From the NCBI RefSeq assembly GCF_019469205.1, contig NZ_CP048265.1:2418001-2482000 (forward strand): 64,000 nt of DNA, written 5' to 3'. A program made the position numbers and the translations under genes. Numbering within the stretch: the stretch's first letter is position 1; every line of letters starts with the position of its first letter. Below the pieces are notes generated by a model that had not been told where the DNA came from, made no database searches, and was given only the letters and a program-made list of their open reading frames with translations. Positions 1 through 9,778 of the stretch are shown piece after piece. The stretch is from Gilliamella sp. ESL0405. GTDB taxonomy: Bacteria > Pseudomonadota > Gammaproteobacteria > Enterobacterales > Orbaceae.

Positions 1-656
1 TTATGCACTAATGTGACTGACGGTAATTGATGTTGTAAGGCGTATTTTATCGCTGCACGAATTAATCGCTGCGATCCCTCAATCGATACTGGTTTAACCC
101 CAAATGATGAGGTTTTCGGAAATCGCACTTTGTTAACGCCCATTTGCGTCGATAAAAATTGATAGAATTTTTCGGCTTCGGGGGTGCCTTGTTGCCATTC
201 GATGCCCGCATAAATATCTTCGGTGTTTTCCCGAAAAATGGTCATATTGACCTTTTCCGGATGTTTAATCGGTGATTCTACCCCTTTAAACCAGCGCACA
301 GGTCGTAAACAGACATACAGATCTAATTCTTGCCGTAATGCCACATTAAGTGAACGAATTCCTTCACCAACCGGTGTCATTAATGGACCTTTGATCCCGA
401 TAAGATAGTGTTTAAAGGCATTAATAGTCTCTTGCGGAAGCCAGCTACCGGTGAGGTTGTAAGCTTTTTCGCCCGCCAGCACTTCGCACCATTGTACGCT
501 TTTCTCGCCGTGATAAGCTTTTTTAACGGCAGTATCAAATATCGTTTTGGCCGCTGCCCATATCTCTTTGCCCACGCCGTCACCCTCAATAAAAGGAATG
601 GTCGGATGATTTGGTACGATTAACTGTCCATTTTCAATTAAAACTTGCTGTTTCAT
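1..656 (-). CDS. icd: Isocitrate dehydrogenase (NADP), N-terminal part, cut by window edge
   Basis: Oxidative decarboxylation of isocitrate to 2-oxoglutarate in the cytosol. 218 codons from an ATG at 656 are open to the window edge, about half of a roughly 416-residue enzyme. The substrate-binding residues known for E. coli Icd are all visible, shifted by 11: S102, N104 and R108 (in [13 protein letters not shown]), R118 and R142 (FREN). The N-terminal motif IEGDGVG is intact. A strong ribosome site (AGGGAG) precedes the ATG. The gene follows the aconitase gene after a 20-base gap on the same strand, so the two consecutive steps citrate to 2-oxoglutarate are probably co-transcribed. S102 corresponds to the serine phosphorylated by AceK in E. 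coli; no aceK is in view. Confidence 0.93.
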   Translation of the reverse strand, partial: MKQQVLIENGQLIVPNHPTIPFIEGDGVGKEIWAAAKTIFDTAVKKAYHGEKSVQWCEVLAGEKAYNLTGSWLPQETINAFKHYLIGIKGPLMTPVGEGIRSLNVALRQELDLYVCLRPVRWFKGVESPIKHPEKVNMTIFRENTEDIYAGIEWQQGTPEAEKFYQFLSTQMGVNKVRFPKTSSFGVKPVSIEGSQRLIRAAIKYALQHQLPSVTLVH

Positions 657-676
657 CGGGTTTCTCCCTGTTATGT

Positions 677-2947
677 TTAATTGTGGTTAATTTGGGCTTT
701 TAGCTTATTTAGGGCACTGCCTGCTTTATACCACTCAATTTGTGCTTGATTATAGGTATGCGCAACGGCAAAACTGTCAGTGGTGCCGTCTTGGTGGTGA
801 AGCGTTAAGGTTAGATTTTTGCCCGGCGCAAAATCAATTAAGCCGGTAATACTGATTTGGTCATCTTGCCGAATTTTGTCGTAGTCATTTTTATCAACAA
901 AGGTCAACGCTAACATGCCTTGCTTTTTAAGGTTGGTTTCATGAATGCGAGCAAATGATTTAACCACAATGGCTTTTACATTTAAAAAACGAGGCTCCAT
1001 AGCAGCGTGCTCACGTGAGGATCCTTCGCCGTAGTTTTCTTCGGCAACAACAATCGAGCCTAAACCTTGGGCTTTCAATTTTCGGGCTAAGGCCGGAACA
1101 GGCATATACTCGCCGGTTTGTGCATCTAATACACAATTGGTTTTTTGATTAAAGGCATTAACGGCGCCAATTAGCATATTGTTAGCAATGTTATCTAAGT
1201 GCCCTCGGAATTTAAGCCATTGACCAGCCATTGAAATATGATCTGTTGTGCATTTGCCGGCGACTTTAATTAACAGCGGTTGCGATACAATATCTTGTCC
1301 GTCCCAGGGTAAAAAAGGCGCTAATTGTTGTAACCGCTCTGAATTTGGGGCGATATGAATGGTAATGTGACTACCGTCAGCTAGCGGCTCAATATAGCCG
1401 GCATCATCAACGGCAAATCCCTGTTTGGGTAGTTCATCCCCAAAAGGCTCCGGCAGTTTTACTTGTTGTCCTTGTTGATTAACAAGGCTGTCAGTGAGTG
1501 GATTGAAGCTTAACTTGCCGGCAATGGATAATGCCACCACAATTTCCGGTGAACAGACAAAAGCATAGGTATTTGGGCTACCGTCATTACGTTTGGCAAA
1601 ATTACGATTGAATGACGTAACAATGGCATTTTTATGTTCATCTGCCACATCATCACGTCGCCACTGACCGATACAAGGACCACAAGCATTTGCCATAACT
1701 GCCGCCCCGGCTTGCTCAAAACGCTGTAAAATGCCGTCTCGTTGTGAGGTATATTTTACTTGCTCTGAACCGGGATTGATGATCAATTTCGCTTGCACTT
1801 TAAGCCCTAATTGATTAGCACTATCAAGCACTGATGCCGCCCGCATCATATCTTCATACGATGAGTTAGTACATGAGCCAATCAAGCCAACTTCCATGTT
1901 ATCGGGATAATTGTGCTCAGCCACAGCAGCGGCTAAGGTTGAGATTGGATAGGCCAGATCGGGGGTAAATGGACCATTAACATAAGGCTCGAGTTCGGAC
2001 AGGTTGATATCGATGACCTGATCATAGTAGTTTGCCGGTTGCGCTAACACGGCCGGATCGGCATTAAAGCAGTCCATTAAATCTTGAGCTAAATCCACCA
2101 CCTCTTGACGCCCTGTCATCGCTAAATAGTCGGCTGATTTTTGGCTATAAGGAAAAATTGAGGTGGTGGCGCCCACTTCGGCGCCCATGTTACAAATAGT
2201 CGCTTTGCCAGTTGCCGATAACGATGATGCACCTTCGCCAAAATACTCGATAATTGAGTTGGTGCCCCCTTTTACCGTTAAGATCCCAGCCAGTTTTAAA
2301 ATCACATCTTTAGGTGAAGCCCAGCCGGATAATTTACCGGTTAGCCTTACGCCAATGATTTTTGGCATTTTTAGTTCCCACGGCATGCCCGCCATAACAT
2401 CAACAGCATCCGCCCCGCCAACACCAATAGCTATCATAGATAGTCCACCGGCATTTGGGGTATGTGAATCAGTACCTATCATCATTCCGCCGGGAAAGGC
2501 GTAATTTTCAAGAACAACTTGATGAATAATGCCGGCATCGGGTTTCCAAAAACCGATGCCGTATTTGTTTGATACATCCCGTAAAAATTGATAAACCTCT
2601 TGATTATTGCTTTGCGCAACAATCAGATCATCATAAGCATTTTTGTAAGCTTGAATCAGGTGATCACAGTGAACGGTAGAAGGCACAGCAACTTTGTTAC
2701 GCCCGGAATTCATCAATTGTAAAAGCGCCATTTGTGCTGTGGCATCTTGCATTGCCACACGGTCGGGGGAAAAATTTACATAATCCTCACCTCGCTGATA
2801 AGCTTTGAGTTTCTCGCCTTCGGCAAGGTGGGTATAGAGGATTTTTTCGGTTAGGGTTAAGGGGTTTCCGATAGTTTGGCGGATGTGGTCAAGTTTTTGT
2901 GGATAGTGCTGATAGATGCGTTTAATTAAATCGAGATCGAAAACCAT
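677..2947 (-). CDS. Aconitate hydratase, mitochondrial-type
   Basis: Isomerises citrate to isocitrate with a [4Fe-4S] cluster. The 756-residue protein has the short mitochondrial-aconitase architecture, not the roughly 890-residue AcnA or the AcnB layout usual in gammaproteobacteria. Cluster cysteines are C359 (IGSCTNSS), C422 and C425 ([10 protein letters not shown]), one residue off the porcine mitochondrial numbering 358/421/424. The stretch around NGPFTPDLA is also typical of the mitochondrial form. The C-terminal swivel domain carries [11 protein letters not shown] and [12 protein letters not shown]. Start ATG at 2947 has GTGAGG upstream. It is first in an operon with icd. The unusual subtype suggests acquisition from another lineage, for example Bacteroidetes; that origin is inference. 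Confidence 0.92.
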   Translation of the reverse strand: MVFDLDLIKRIYQHYPQKLDHIRQTIGNPLTLTEKILYTHLAEGEKLKAYQRGEDYVNFSPDRVAMQDATAQMALLQLMNSGRNKVAVPSTVHCDHLIQAYKNAYDDLIVAQSNNQEVYQFLRDVSNKYGIGFWKPDAGIIHQVVLENYAFPGGMMIGTDSHTPNAGGLSMIAIGVGGADAVDVMAGMPWELKMPKIIGVRLTGKLSGWASPKDVILKLAGILTVKGGTNSIIEYFGEGASSLSATGKATICNMGAEVGATTSIFPYSQKSADYLAMTGRQEVVDLAQDLMDCFNADPAVLAQPANYYDQVIDINLSELEPYVNGPFTPDLAYPISTLAAAVAEHNYPDNMEVGLIGSCTNSSYEDMMRAASVLDSANQLGLKVQAKLIINPGSEQVKYTSQRDGILQRFEQAGAAVMANACGPCIGQWRRDDVADEHKNAIVTSFNRNFAKRNDGSPNTYAFVCSPEIVVALSIAGKLSFNPLTDSLVNQQGQQVKLPEPFGDELPKQGFAVDDAGYIEPLADGSHITIHIAPNSERLQQLAPFLPWDGQDIVSQPLLIKVAGKCTTDHISMAGQWLKFRGHLDNIANNMLIGAVNAFNQKTNCVLDAQTGEYMPVPALARKLKAQGLGSIVVAEENYGEGSSREHAAMEPRFLNVKAIVVKSFARIHETNLKKQGMLALTFVDKNDYDKIRQDDQISITGLIDFAPGKNLTLTLHHQDGTTDSFAVAHTYNQAQIEWYKAGSALNKLKAQINHN

Positions 2948-3357
2948 AATAAAAACCTCACTGCTTATATATCATACTTCGTGAAATATCATTTATTTTC
3001 AAACTGCATATTTATGCCATTTTTGTGACTAAATATTCACACACTATAGCACCAAATTTTTTTAATGCAATCGGACTCAATGAAAATTTATTATTATTGA
3101 CGAGCAACGGTTTAATCGCTGAAATTGAGCCAATACCAGCATTTACACCGCCTTGAGAAATATACTATCGAATTATTGAGGATTAAGCTCATCAAAGAAA
3201 ATATAAAAATAGGCTTTTTCATAAGTAATAATAATGTAAAAAAGTTTCAGAAATTACCTACGTTTGAGTATAAAAAAGCCGCTCAAAGCCTTGTTTGCCT
3301 GTATAATTAATCTATGCTAAATTGTCTTTCCGAACACTATTCAAACGTACTTTTTTT
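2948..3357. other. 410-base intergenic region between divergent aconitase and transporter genes
   Basis: No convincing gene. It must hold the promoters of the aconitase-icd operon (minus) and of the transporter-pepT pair (plus); a TATAAT hexamer lies at 3302-3307 without a clear -35. One copy of an intergenic repeat motif is at 3244-3276. A short GTG-started frame at 3025-3156 (43 codons) may be a gene remnant. Confidence 0.5.
3244..3276 (+). repeat. Intergenic repeat motif, copy 1
   Basis: Shares GTTTCAGAAA, TACCTACGTTT and AGTATAAAA with copies at 31418-31448 and 44448-44481. The core is two TTTNAG hexamers 17 bases apart. This copy is flanked by GGCTTTTT (upstream) and AAAAAGCC (downstream), which could pair. 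Function unknown. Confidence 0.6.
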
Positions 3358-4917
3358 ATGAATCAAACAAAAAATCAATCGCCAATACCTAGTGGCGGTT
3401 TTTTAAATACTATTGAACGAATTGGTAATAAAATTCCGGATGTCACAACGCTGTTTTTCTACGCTTTAGTTATCTGTTTTGTGGCTTCTTGCCTCCTGTC
3501 TTTTGTGAGCTTTGACTACATCAATCCGGTTACCCAGCAAAAAGTAGCAGTCGTTAATATGCTATCGCCGGATCATCTGGTGGTGTTTTTAACCAAAATG
3601 GTGAACAATTTTGTCTCCTTTCCGCCACTCGGTATCACTATCGTTGCCACTTTAGGGATTGGTATTGCCGAAAGTAGTGGCTATATTCATGTGCTACTTA
3701 AAAAGTTGTTAGCGGTCACACCCAAAAAATTAGTGACCCCGTCGGTTATTTTTGTCAGTATGGTATGCCATATTGCATCGGATTCGGCTTATGTGATTTT
3801 AATGCCGGTATCAGCAATGATGTTTTATGCAACCGGTCGTCATCCACTTGCCGGTATTGCCGCTGCATTTGCCGGATTAGCCGGCGGTTTTAGTTCGAGC
3901 TATACGCCGTCAATTATCGATCCCATTATGCAAGGCTTTACCCAAAGTGCGGCGGAAATTATTGATCCTAGTTATCAAGTCAATGTGCTTTGTAACTACT
4001 TTTTGAGTTTTGGTGGGACGTTTTTTGTCTTAATTGCTTGTTGGTTTGTCACCGATAAAATTGTTGAGCCACGTTTGCAAGCAACCATGCCATTAAATAA
4101 AGATCTACAGTTAGATAATATTGCTGATTCACCGGCAATCACGCCAATTGAAAATCGTGCTTTTAAAGTCGCTTCTGTGGTTTTTTTAATTATCGCCATT
4201 GGCTTAGTTTTACTTTTATTACCGAAAAACTCGTTATTACGTGCGCCGGACGGCAGCATGACCAGTAACCAAGCGCCGATCATGCAAATTATCGTTCCGC
4301 TATTATTTGTCTTTTTTGCGATTCCGGGCTTGATTCATGGGTTTATCACTGGCGCCTTTAAATCGTCACGTGATATTGTAAAATCAATGGAAAATATTAT
4401 TAAATCACTGATTCCATTTATTGTGTTTGCCTTCTTTTGTGCCCAATTTTTATATGTGTTTTCACTCTCTCAAATCGGGACGTTAATTGCTATCGGCGGG
4501 GCTGAGTTTTTAAAAGCATTACATCTGCCTTCAGTTGTCACCATTTTTGGGGTGATTATTTTAACCAGTATGCTTAATGTATTAATTACATCAGCGTCGT
4601 CAAAATGGGCAATTTTAGCGCCAATTTTTGTACCTATGTTGATGTCAGTTGGCATATCGCCGGAATTGACGCAAGCCGCTTATCGCATCAGTTCAGCGGT
4701 TAATGTCAGTACGCCAATGTTTGCTTTTTATCCGTTAATCATTGCTTATTGCCAACAGTACTGCAAACAAACCGGCGTGGGTACATTAAGTTCAATGATG
4801 ATCCCTTATACCGCAGCCTTACTGATTGCTTTGACGATAAACTTACTGCTATTTTGGTTTTTAGGTATTCCAATTGGTTTTGACAGTGGGTATGTCTATC
4901 CGCCAATCGAAAGTTAA
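3358..4917 (+). CDS. AbgT-family transporter
   Basis: Polytopic inner-membrane transporter of 519 residues from the ATG at 3358; an in-frame TTG at 3322 would add 12 residues that do not look conserved. The opening (GGFLNTIERIGNKIPDVTTLFFYA) and the internal ASDSAYVILMP and SSYTPSIIDPIMQG segments are typical of the AbgT family, whose E. coli founder imports p-aminobenzoyl-glutamate and whose MtrF/YdaH members export sulfonamides. About 12 hydrophobic segments are evident. The peptidase T gene starts 26 bases downstream on the same strand, which favours uptake of a peptide-like or aminoacyl compound for hydrolysis. The substrate cannot be read from the sequence. Confidence 0.85.
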   Translation: MNQTKNQSPIPSGGFLNTIERIGNKIPDVTTLFFYALVICFVASCLLSFVSFDYINPVTQQKVAVVNMLSPDHLVVFLTKMVNNFVSFPPLGITIVATLGIGIAESSGYIHVLLKKLLAVTPKKLVTPSVIFVSMVCHIASDSAYVILMPVSAMMFYATGRHPLAGIAAAFAGLAGGFSSSYTPSIIDPIMQGFTQSAAEIIDPSYQVNVLCNYFLSFGGTFFVLIACWFVTDKIVEPRLQATMPLNKDLQLDNIADSPAITPIENRAFKVASVVFLIIAIGLVLLLLPKNSLLRAPDGSMTSNQAPIMQIIVPLLFVFFAIPGLIHGFITGAFKSSRDIVKSMENIIKSLIPFIVFAFFCAQFLYVFSLSQIGTLIAIGGAEFLKALHLPSVVTIFGVIILTSMLNVLITSASSKWAILAPIFVPMLMSVGISPELTQAAYRISSAVNVSTPMFAFYPLIIAYCQQYCKQTGVGTLSSMMIPYTAALLIALTINLLLFWFLGIPIGFDSGYVYPPIES

Positions 4918-4942
4918 TTATTGATAAGGACGCAAACAAATT

Positions 4943-6175
4943 ATGAATATGACTGAACAATTAGTTGAACGTTTTTTACGTTATGTCAGCATTCCCAGCC
5001 AAAGTGCAGCGGGGTGTGCTCATGTTCCTTCAACATCGGGACAAACACAGCTGGCCAAATTACTTGAGCAAGAGTTATTGCAACTGAATTTACAAGATGT
5101 GCATCTTGATGAACACAGTATTGTTACAGCAAAATTAGCCGGTAATGATCCTTCTGCCCCAAATATTGGTTTTGTCGCCCACCTTGATACCGTTGATGTG
5201 GCGCTTTCAGATAAGATTAATCCTCAGCGTGTCACTTTCACCGGTCAAGATATTTTATTAAACAAAGAAAAAGCGATCTGGTTTTGCGTTGATGAGCACC
5301 CTGAATTGATGAAATATCTTAATCAAGAGTTAATTGTCACCGACGGCACAAGTGTACTTGGGGCGGATAATAAAGCCGCTATTGCCGTGATAATGACCAT
5401 GTTAGATCAGTTACAACAACAAAACCGCCCGCATGGCGATATCTATGTTGCTTTTGTGCCTGATGAGGAAGTGGGGCTTAACGGTGCCAAAAAACTTGAT
5501 TTAACACGTTTTAAACCTGATTTTGCTTATACCATTGATTGTTGCGAACTGGGTGAAGTGGTGTATGAAACCTTTAATGCAGGTTCAGCAACCATTGAAA
5601 TTCAAGGGGTATCAGCTCACCCTATGTCAGCCAAAAATGTGTTGGTCAATCCAATTCGAGTCGCTAACGATATTATTAACTGCTTTGATAGCTTCCAGAC
5701 GCCTGAGCACACTGAAGGTAAAGAGGGCTATTATTGGTTTAATGATATTGTTGGTAATCAAAGCACCACTACGTTAAAAATGAGTATTCGAGACTTTGAT
5801 TTAGCCAGCTATCAAGCTCGTAAAGCCTATATTCAAGAGGTGATTAAGTTAATTCGGGTTAAATATCCAAAAGCCAAAGTCGAATGTCATATTACCGATA
5901 CCTATAGCAATATTGCTAACTATCTAGGTGAAGATCGCCGTTGTATTGATCTCATTTATCAATCCTTTGAGTTGCTCGGTATTAAGCCTAATACCATTGC
6001 CATGCGAGGAGGAACAGACGGTTCAGCGTTATCAGCACGTGGGTTAACGACACCAAATTATTTTACCGGTGCACACAATTTCCACTCATGTTTTGAGTTT
6101 TTACCGCTATCTTCTTTTTTGAAGTCGTTTGAAGTCACAATGAAAATCATTGAGCTGTCTGCAAAAGGGCAGTAA
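4943..6175 (+). CDS. pepT: Peptidase T (tripeptide aminopeptidase)
   Basis: Cytosolic M20-family dizinc aminopeptidase that removes the N-terminal residue from tripeptides. 410 residues, the normal family length. Metal and catalytic residues are in place: H80 and D82 (AHLDTVD), D142 (LGADNKAA), E175/E176 (PDEEVG), D199 (TIDCCELG) and the late His in TGAHNFHS. The dimerisation domain lies between roughly 210 and 320. Two starts are possible, 4943 or the ATG at 4949; an AAGGA about 12 bases upstream fits either. It follows the AbgT-like transporter closely, suggesting an operon for uptake and breakdown of peptides, and is followed by a terminator hairpin. Confidence 0.95.
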   Translation: MNMTEQLVERFLRYVSIPSQSAAGCAHVPSTSGQTQLAKLLEQELLQLNLQDVHLDEHSIVTAKLAGNDPSAPNIGFVAHLDTVDVALSDKINPQRVTFTGQDILLNKEKAIWFCVDEHPELMKYLNQELIVTDGTSVLGADNKAAIAVIMTMLDQLQQQNRPHGDIYVAFVPDEEVGLNGAKKLDLTRFKPDFAYTIDCCELGEVVYETFNAGSATIEIQGVSAHPMSAKNVLVNPIRVANDIINCFDSFQTPEHTEGKEGYYWFNDIVGNQSTTTLKMSIRDFDLASYQARKAYIQEVIKLIRVKYPKAKVECHITDTYSNIANYLGEDRRCIDLIYQSFELLGIKPNTIAMRGGTDGSALSARGLTTPNYFTGAHNFHSCFEFLPLSSFLKSFEVTMKIIELSAKGQ

Positions 6176-6197
6176 TCTTATCGGCAATAATCTTCTT

Positions 6198-6221
6198 AAA
6201 GAGGGAAGCACTTCCCTCTTT
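6198..6221. terminator. Hairpin between convergent pepT and TonB receptor genes
   Basis: Perfect 11-base stem AAAGAGGGAAG / CTTCCCTCTTT with a two-base loop, followed by a T-rich stretch. It lies between two converging genes and could serve both strands. Confidence 0.75.
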
Positions 6222-6302
6222 GTTTATATTAATTGTTTGAAACGTCATGGGTAGTTTAAAGCAATTTAATCTTTAGATAATCACCTTAAGACTTTTTAGG
6301 TG

Positions 6303-8420
6303 TTATAGCTTGTAACTGGCTGTCAGCAAAAAGGCTCTTGGTGTGCCGGGCATGCTATTTGAGCGCCAATACTTTTTACCGAATAAATTAGTCACAGCTA
6401 GCGTAATATCGTACGATTTGCTTTGATAACCGATAGCACCATTCCATAAGCCATATCCTGCTCGCTTATAGAGATTTTTGTCATCGTTATACATTGAGCC
6501 TTTATAATTAAACTCCAGCTCGGTAAACCAATTTTCGGCAGGTAAGTATCGAACGTTGACATAACCGCTCTGTTTGGCTGTATTGGATAAATATTTGCCT
6601 TTATTAGCCGGGTTTTTGTTATCTTTATGCACTTTCGCCTGCTGATAGCCTATACCGCTATTGATATACCATGATGAGCTGAGTTGACCAATTAGGCTAA
6701 ACTCCACACCTTGGCTTCGATCGCTACCTCTAACCTGCCAATTATAAGGATCGTTGACTGCATCAGGTTGATAGCGCACATTGTAAAGTTCAAGATCATA
6801 AAGGGCGATTTGAGATGAGAGCTTATCACCTAACCAATCGCTTTTAATGCCAATTTCATATTGGCGTGAATATTGGGGTTTATCATCATAAACCGTTTTG
6901 GGGTCAGTAGAGAGGGTAATTAATCCACGTCCACCATACGGCGAAAAGTTTTTACTGTAAGAGGCGTAAAGGCTTTGTGATTCGATTGGTTGCCAAATCA
7001 AACCAACTCTTGGGCTTAATGAATGACCGCTATAGGAGCGACGTTGATGTTTTAGTTCATCATTGGAGGCAAATTCATAATTATCATAACGCAATCCGGC
7101 AAGTAACTTCCACTGGGTTGTAAAGCTGATTAAATCTTGCCAATACAGCCCTTTAGAAGTCGCTTTATGATTCGTTTTTGTATTCAATTTACTGTAATGT
7201 GACTTTTTTGAGTACCAGTGAGGATGAAATGGATCGACCACTTCCGGATAAGCACTGGTTAAAGCAAGCCTGGGTTGGCGTTTTTCAATGTTGTATTCAA
7301 TCCCAACTAACATTTCATGCTCAATACTAGCGGTGTTAAACTTGCCCATTAAATCAAGCGTATTACTATAGGTTATGTTAGCCGTTTCTTGCCATGCTCG
7401 TCGAAATTGTAATTTACCGGGATAGTTGCAGGCTTTACCATTACTCAATTGACCATTTACCGAACAATAACTCCCACCATAAATATGGTCAAAATTTTGT
7501 GAAGCTTTGCGGTATTGATTGGTTAATTTAAGCGACCAATCATAATTTAATTCAAACCCCATGACTGAACGTAATGAACGATAATTATCTTTCACATAAT
7601 CATCCGGGTGCGCATAAGCAGTTTTTATCGATACGCCTTTCGGTAAATCATAATATGCCGGTGCTCTATCCGGACGGCGCCATAAATTATCATGGGTATA
7701 TTGCACTAACCAACTAAACCCGTCGAGATTATCATACAGTATACTTGGCGATACCATGGTATCTCGTTGCTTAATGCCTTTACGGAAACTATGGTCAGTT
7801 TGATGATCGATAGTCATCCGTATTGCCAATTTGTCGGTTAACACCTGATTGATATCAACCATACCGCCGTATTTATCCCATGAACCACCACGCAAACTCA
7901 ATGTGGTGGGAGAATCGAAATTAGCTTGTTTACTAATCATATTCACAATACCGCCACCCGATCCACGCCCATAAAGCACAGAGGCTGGACCTTTTAATAT
8001 TTCTACACGTTCAATATTGGCAGTACTTTGTCTGACCTGACCACTGGCTCGTACACCGTCACGATAAATATCACCCGAACTTGCCGAAAATCCCCTAATT
8101 TTTATACCTTCATCACGCATATCATAAGTGGTATCAACACCGGGCAATTTATTGACCAGTACACTTAAATCGTTTTGCCCATAAATTTTTTCTTGTTCAA
8201 GGTTAATACCGTTTATTGTTTGAGGAATATCTTTGATATCAAGAGGCATTTTGGTTGCGGTTGCTGATTTTTTTAGCCGTTGATCATGACTATCGGTAAT
8301 GGTGGCAACAACTTTCATTGTTTCAATCTTAGCTTCATCTTCCTGTTGGTCTTGTGCAGTTGCGATAAAAGAGGCTGTACCTAATACCCCTAATACGGTT
8401 AATTGATTAACTAATTTCAT
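6303..8420 (-). CDS. TonB-dependent siderophore receptor
   Basis: Outer-membrane gated barrel for ferric-siderophore uptake. 705 residues with a signal peptide (about 1-22, ending ATAQ). The plug domain (about 50-165) has the family features NKLPGVDTTY, IKIRGFSAS, RVEILKGPASVLYGRG and GGIVNMISK. The rest is beta-barrel, closest in feel to the FhuE/FpvA ferrioxamine-coprogen group (for example QSLYASYSKNFSP, QYEIGIKSDW, GVEFSLIGQL). The C terminus is ASYKL, whereas most barrels end in Phe or Trp. A Fur-box-like palindrome lies about 60 bases upstream of the ATG, so iron repression is likely. No siderophore synthesis or ABC import genes are adjacent. The exact ligand is unknown. Confidence 0.9.
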   Translation of the reverse strand: MKLVNQLTVLGVLGTASFIATAQDQQEDEAKIETMKVVATITDSHDQRLKKSATATKMPLDIKDIPQTINGINLEQEKIYGQNDLSVLVNKLPGVDTTYDMRDEGIKIRGFSASSGDIYRDGVRASGQVRQSTANIERVEILKGPASVLYGRGSGGGIVNMISKQANFDSPTTLSLRGGSWDKYGGMVDINQVLTDKLAIRMTIDHQTDHSFRKGIKQRDTMVSPSILYDNLDGFSWLVQYTHDNLWRRPDRAPAYYDLPKGVSIKTAYAHPDDYVKDNYRSLRSVMGFELNYDWSLKLTNQYRKASQNFDHIYGGSYCSVNGQLSNGKACNYPGKLQFRRAWQETANITYSNTLDLMGKFNTASIEHEMLVGIEYNIEKRQPRLALTSAYPEVVDPFHPHWYSKKSHYSKLNTKTNHKATSKGLYWQDLISFTTQWKLLAGLRYDNYEFASNDELKHQRRSYSGHSLSPRVGLIWQPIESQSLYASYSKNFSPYGGRGLITLSTDPKTVYDDKPQYSRQYEIGIKSDWLGDKLSSQIALYDLELYNVRYQPDAVNDPYNWQVRGSDRSQGVEFSLIGQLSSSWYINSGIGYQQAKVHKDNKNPANKGKYLSNTAKQSGYVNVRYLPAENWFTELEFNYKGSMYNDDKNLYKRAGYGLWNGAIGYQSKSYDITLAVTNLFGKKYWRSNSMPGTPRAFLLTASYKL

Positions 8421-8479
8421 TGTTTATCCTATCATCGATTGTTATAAGTGATTTCATTCACAACTTGATTCGCAATTAA

Positions 8480-8494
8480 TGATAATGATTATTA
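8480..8494. promoter_or_regulatory. Fur box
   Basis: TGATAATGATTATTA matches the 7-1-7 Fur palindrome (TGATAAT N ATTATCA) at 14 of 15 positions counting the free centre. It lies upstream of the TonB receptor start at 8420, as expected for iron repression. Confidence 0.8.
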
Positions 8495-8771
8495 TTTGCA
8501 TTGCAACTTATTTTATATTTTTTAACCAATTCACTATGCAGTGTTACGTTTAATTTATTAATATAAAATGTTATTTTGACATGGCTGTGGTGAATACAAA
8601 AATGCGGTAAGTTTTATAAGAGATCATTAACCAGCAAAGAATTTAGCATTGGTTTATATGACAGGCCAGCAAGCGATATACCATTCGTTTTAAATAAAAT
8701 GACAAGAGAACTCGCTTTATCACAATAATTTTTATCGTTGCTTGATAATGTAAAATATTGAAGGAGGAAAG

Positions 8772-8847
8772 TGGTGGGTCGTGAGCGATTCGAACGCTCG
8801 ACAAACGGATTAAAAGTCCGCTGCTCTACCGACTGAGCTAACAACCC
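8772..8847 (-). tRNA. tRNA-Lys (anticodon TTT)
   Basis: 76-base cloverleaf including encoded CCA. The 5' arm GGGTTGTTAGCTCAG, the anticodon loop CTTTTAA and the T loop TTCGAATC are readable on the minus strand. It lies downstream of cpoB, the same place as the lysT tRNA cluster in E. coli. Confidence 0.97.
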
Positions 8848-8981
8848 ATTTTTGAATAGAATTACTGACGTCTTATTGATTAAGGCTTCAAGCAATTTCG
8901 GGTTGCTATAATACTTATAATTATCAAGCTTCGCAACCCTTTTATTACTATTTTTGTTTAATAGCTGGTTATTTATACACT

Positions 8982-9716
8982 TTATTTCAACGAAGCGAGT
9001 TTCTTTCTCGCTAAATCAGCGATATTTTTATCTTTAGCGTATTTACTAACGACTTGTTGAAAAACAGCTTTTGCATTTTTCTTATCACCTTTATCAAGTA
9101 AAATTAACCCTACTTTATAAAGGCTATCAGCAGCTTTAGCTGAAGTTGGAAAATCTTTTACTACAGTTGCATAGTAAAATGATGCATTATCTTTGTTACC
9201 TTGTTTATAGTTAAGCTGCCCGAGCCAATAATTGGCATTAGCTCGGTAATTAGACTTTGGGTAAGCTTTTAAAAACCTTTCAAATGCAATAATGGTGTCA
9301 TTAGTTTGTTGGCTATCATTAACAAATTTAACGATAAAATTGTAATCTGTTTTATCATTCCCTGAAGTTGTCCAACCTACAACACCTGAAGCATCATTGG
9401 GAATAGCACTTGAAGTTGGTTCGCCATCATTGGACTGTGAAGAGGTATTGTCACCAGAAGAGAATCCGGAACCATTTGTCATTTGCTGTAAAATCATTTT
9501 CTGACGTTCTATGGTCTGATTCAGTTGATGTCTGGTCTCTTCTAATTGACCGCGAAGCATATCGACATCAGCCTGTAAATCACTTATTTTTTGTTGATTC
9601 TGTATAAGTAATTGACCTTGTGCTTGAACTGTTCTATCGATATCTGAGCTACCTGCAGCACAACCATAACCTGCAAATGAAAGAAATAAGAACAACGTGA
9701 ATATTCTTTTATACAT
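8982..9716 (-). CDS. cpoB: Cell-division coordinator CpoB (YbgF)
   Basis: Periplasmic partner of TolA that couples outer-membrane constriction to PBP1B-driven septal peptidoglycan synthesis. 244 residues: signal peptide (about 1-21), a trimerising coiled coil (about 28-75, rich in Q/L/I heptads such as LEETRHQLNQTIERQK), a Ser/Asn/Gly linker (80-110), then three TPR repeats (about 122-240; YPKSNYRANANYWLGQLNY, FPTSAKAADSLYKVGL). It is the last gene of tolB-pal-cpoB. The signal-peptide end GYGCAAG has a Cys but lacks a proper lipobox. mrcB, encoding its other known partner PBP1B, lies less than 4 kb away. Confidence 0.92.
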   Translation of the reverse strand: MYKRIFTLFLFLSFAGYGCAAGSSDIDRTVQAQGQLLIQNQQKISDLQADVDMLRGQLEETRHQLNQTIERQKMILQQMTNGSGFSSGDNTSSQSNDGEPTSSAIPNDASGVVGWTTSGNDKTDYNFIVKFVNDSQQTNDTIIAFERFLKAYPKSNYRANANYWLGQLNYKQGNKDNASFYYATVVKDFPTSAKAADSLYKVGLILLDKGDKKNAKAVFQQVVSKYAKDKNIADLARKKLASLK

Positions 9717-9746
9717 ATTATATCAACTCGGTGTGAACTTAAGAAA

Positions 9747-9767
9747 AACGGCTGAAAATCAGCCGTT
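9747..9767 (-). terminator. Terminator after pal
   Basis: Stem AACGGCTGA / TCAGCCGTT followed on the minus strand by a T run. It lies between pal and cpoB, so it would set a higher level of pal than cpoB mRNA. Confidence 0.75.
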
Positions 9768-9778
9768 ATATAGTGGTA

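Noticed and set aside
3125-3310. Plus-strand 61-codon frame before the transporter
   Set aside because: TTG start, Lys/Asn/Ile-rich AT-driven composition, and it spans the repeat motif and candidate promoter.
8614-8895. Minus-strand 93-codon frame
   Set aside because: It crosses the tRNA-Lys gene and has no protein-like features.
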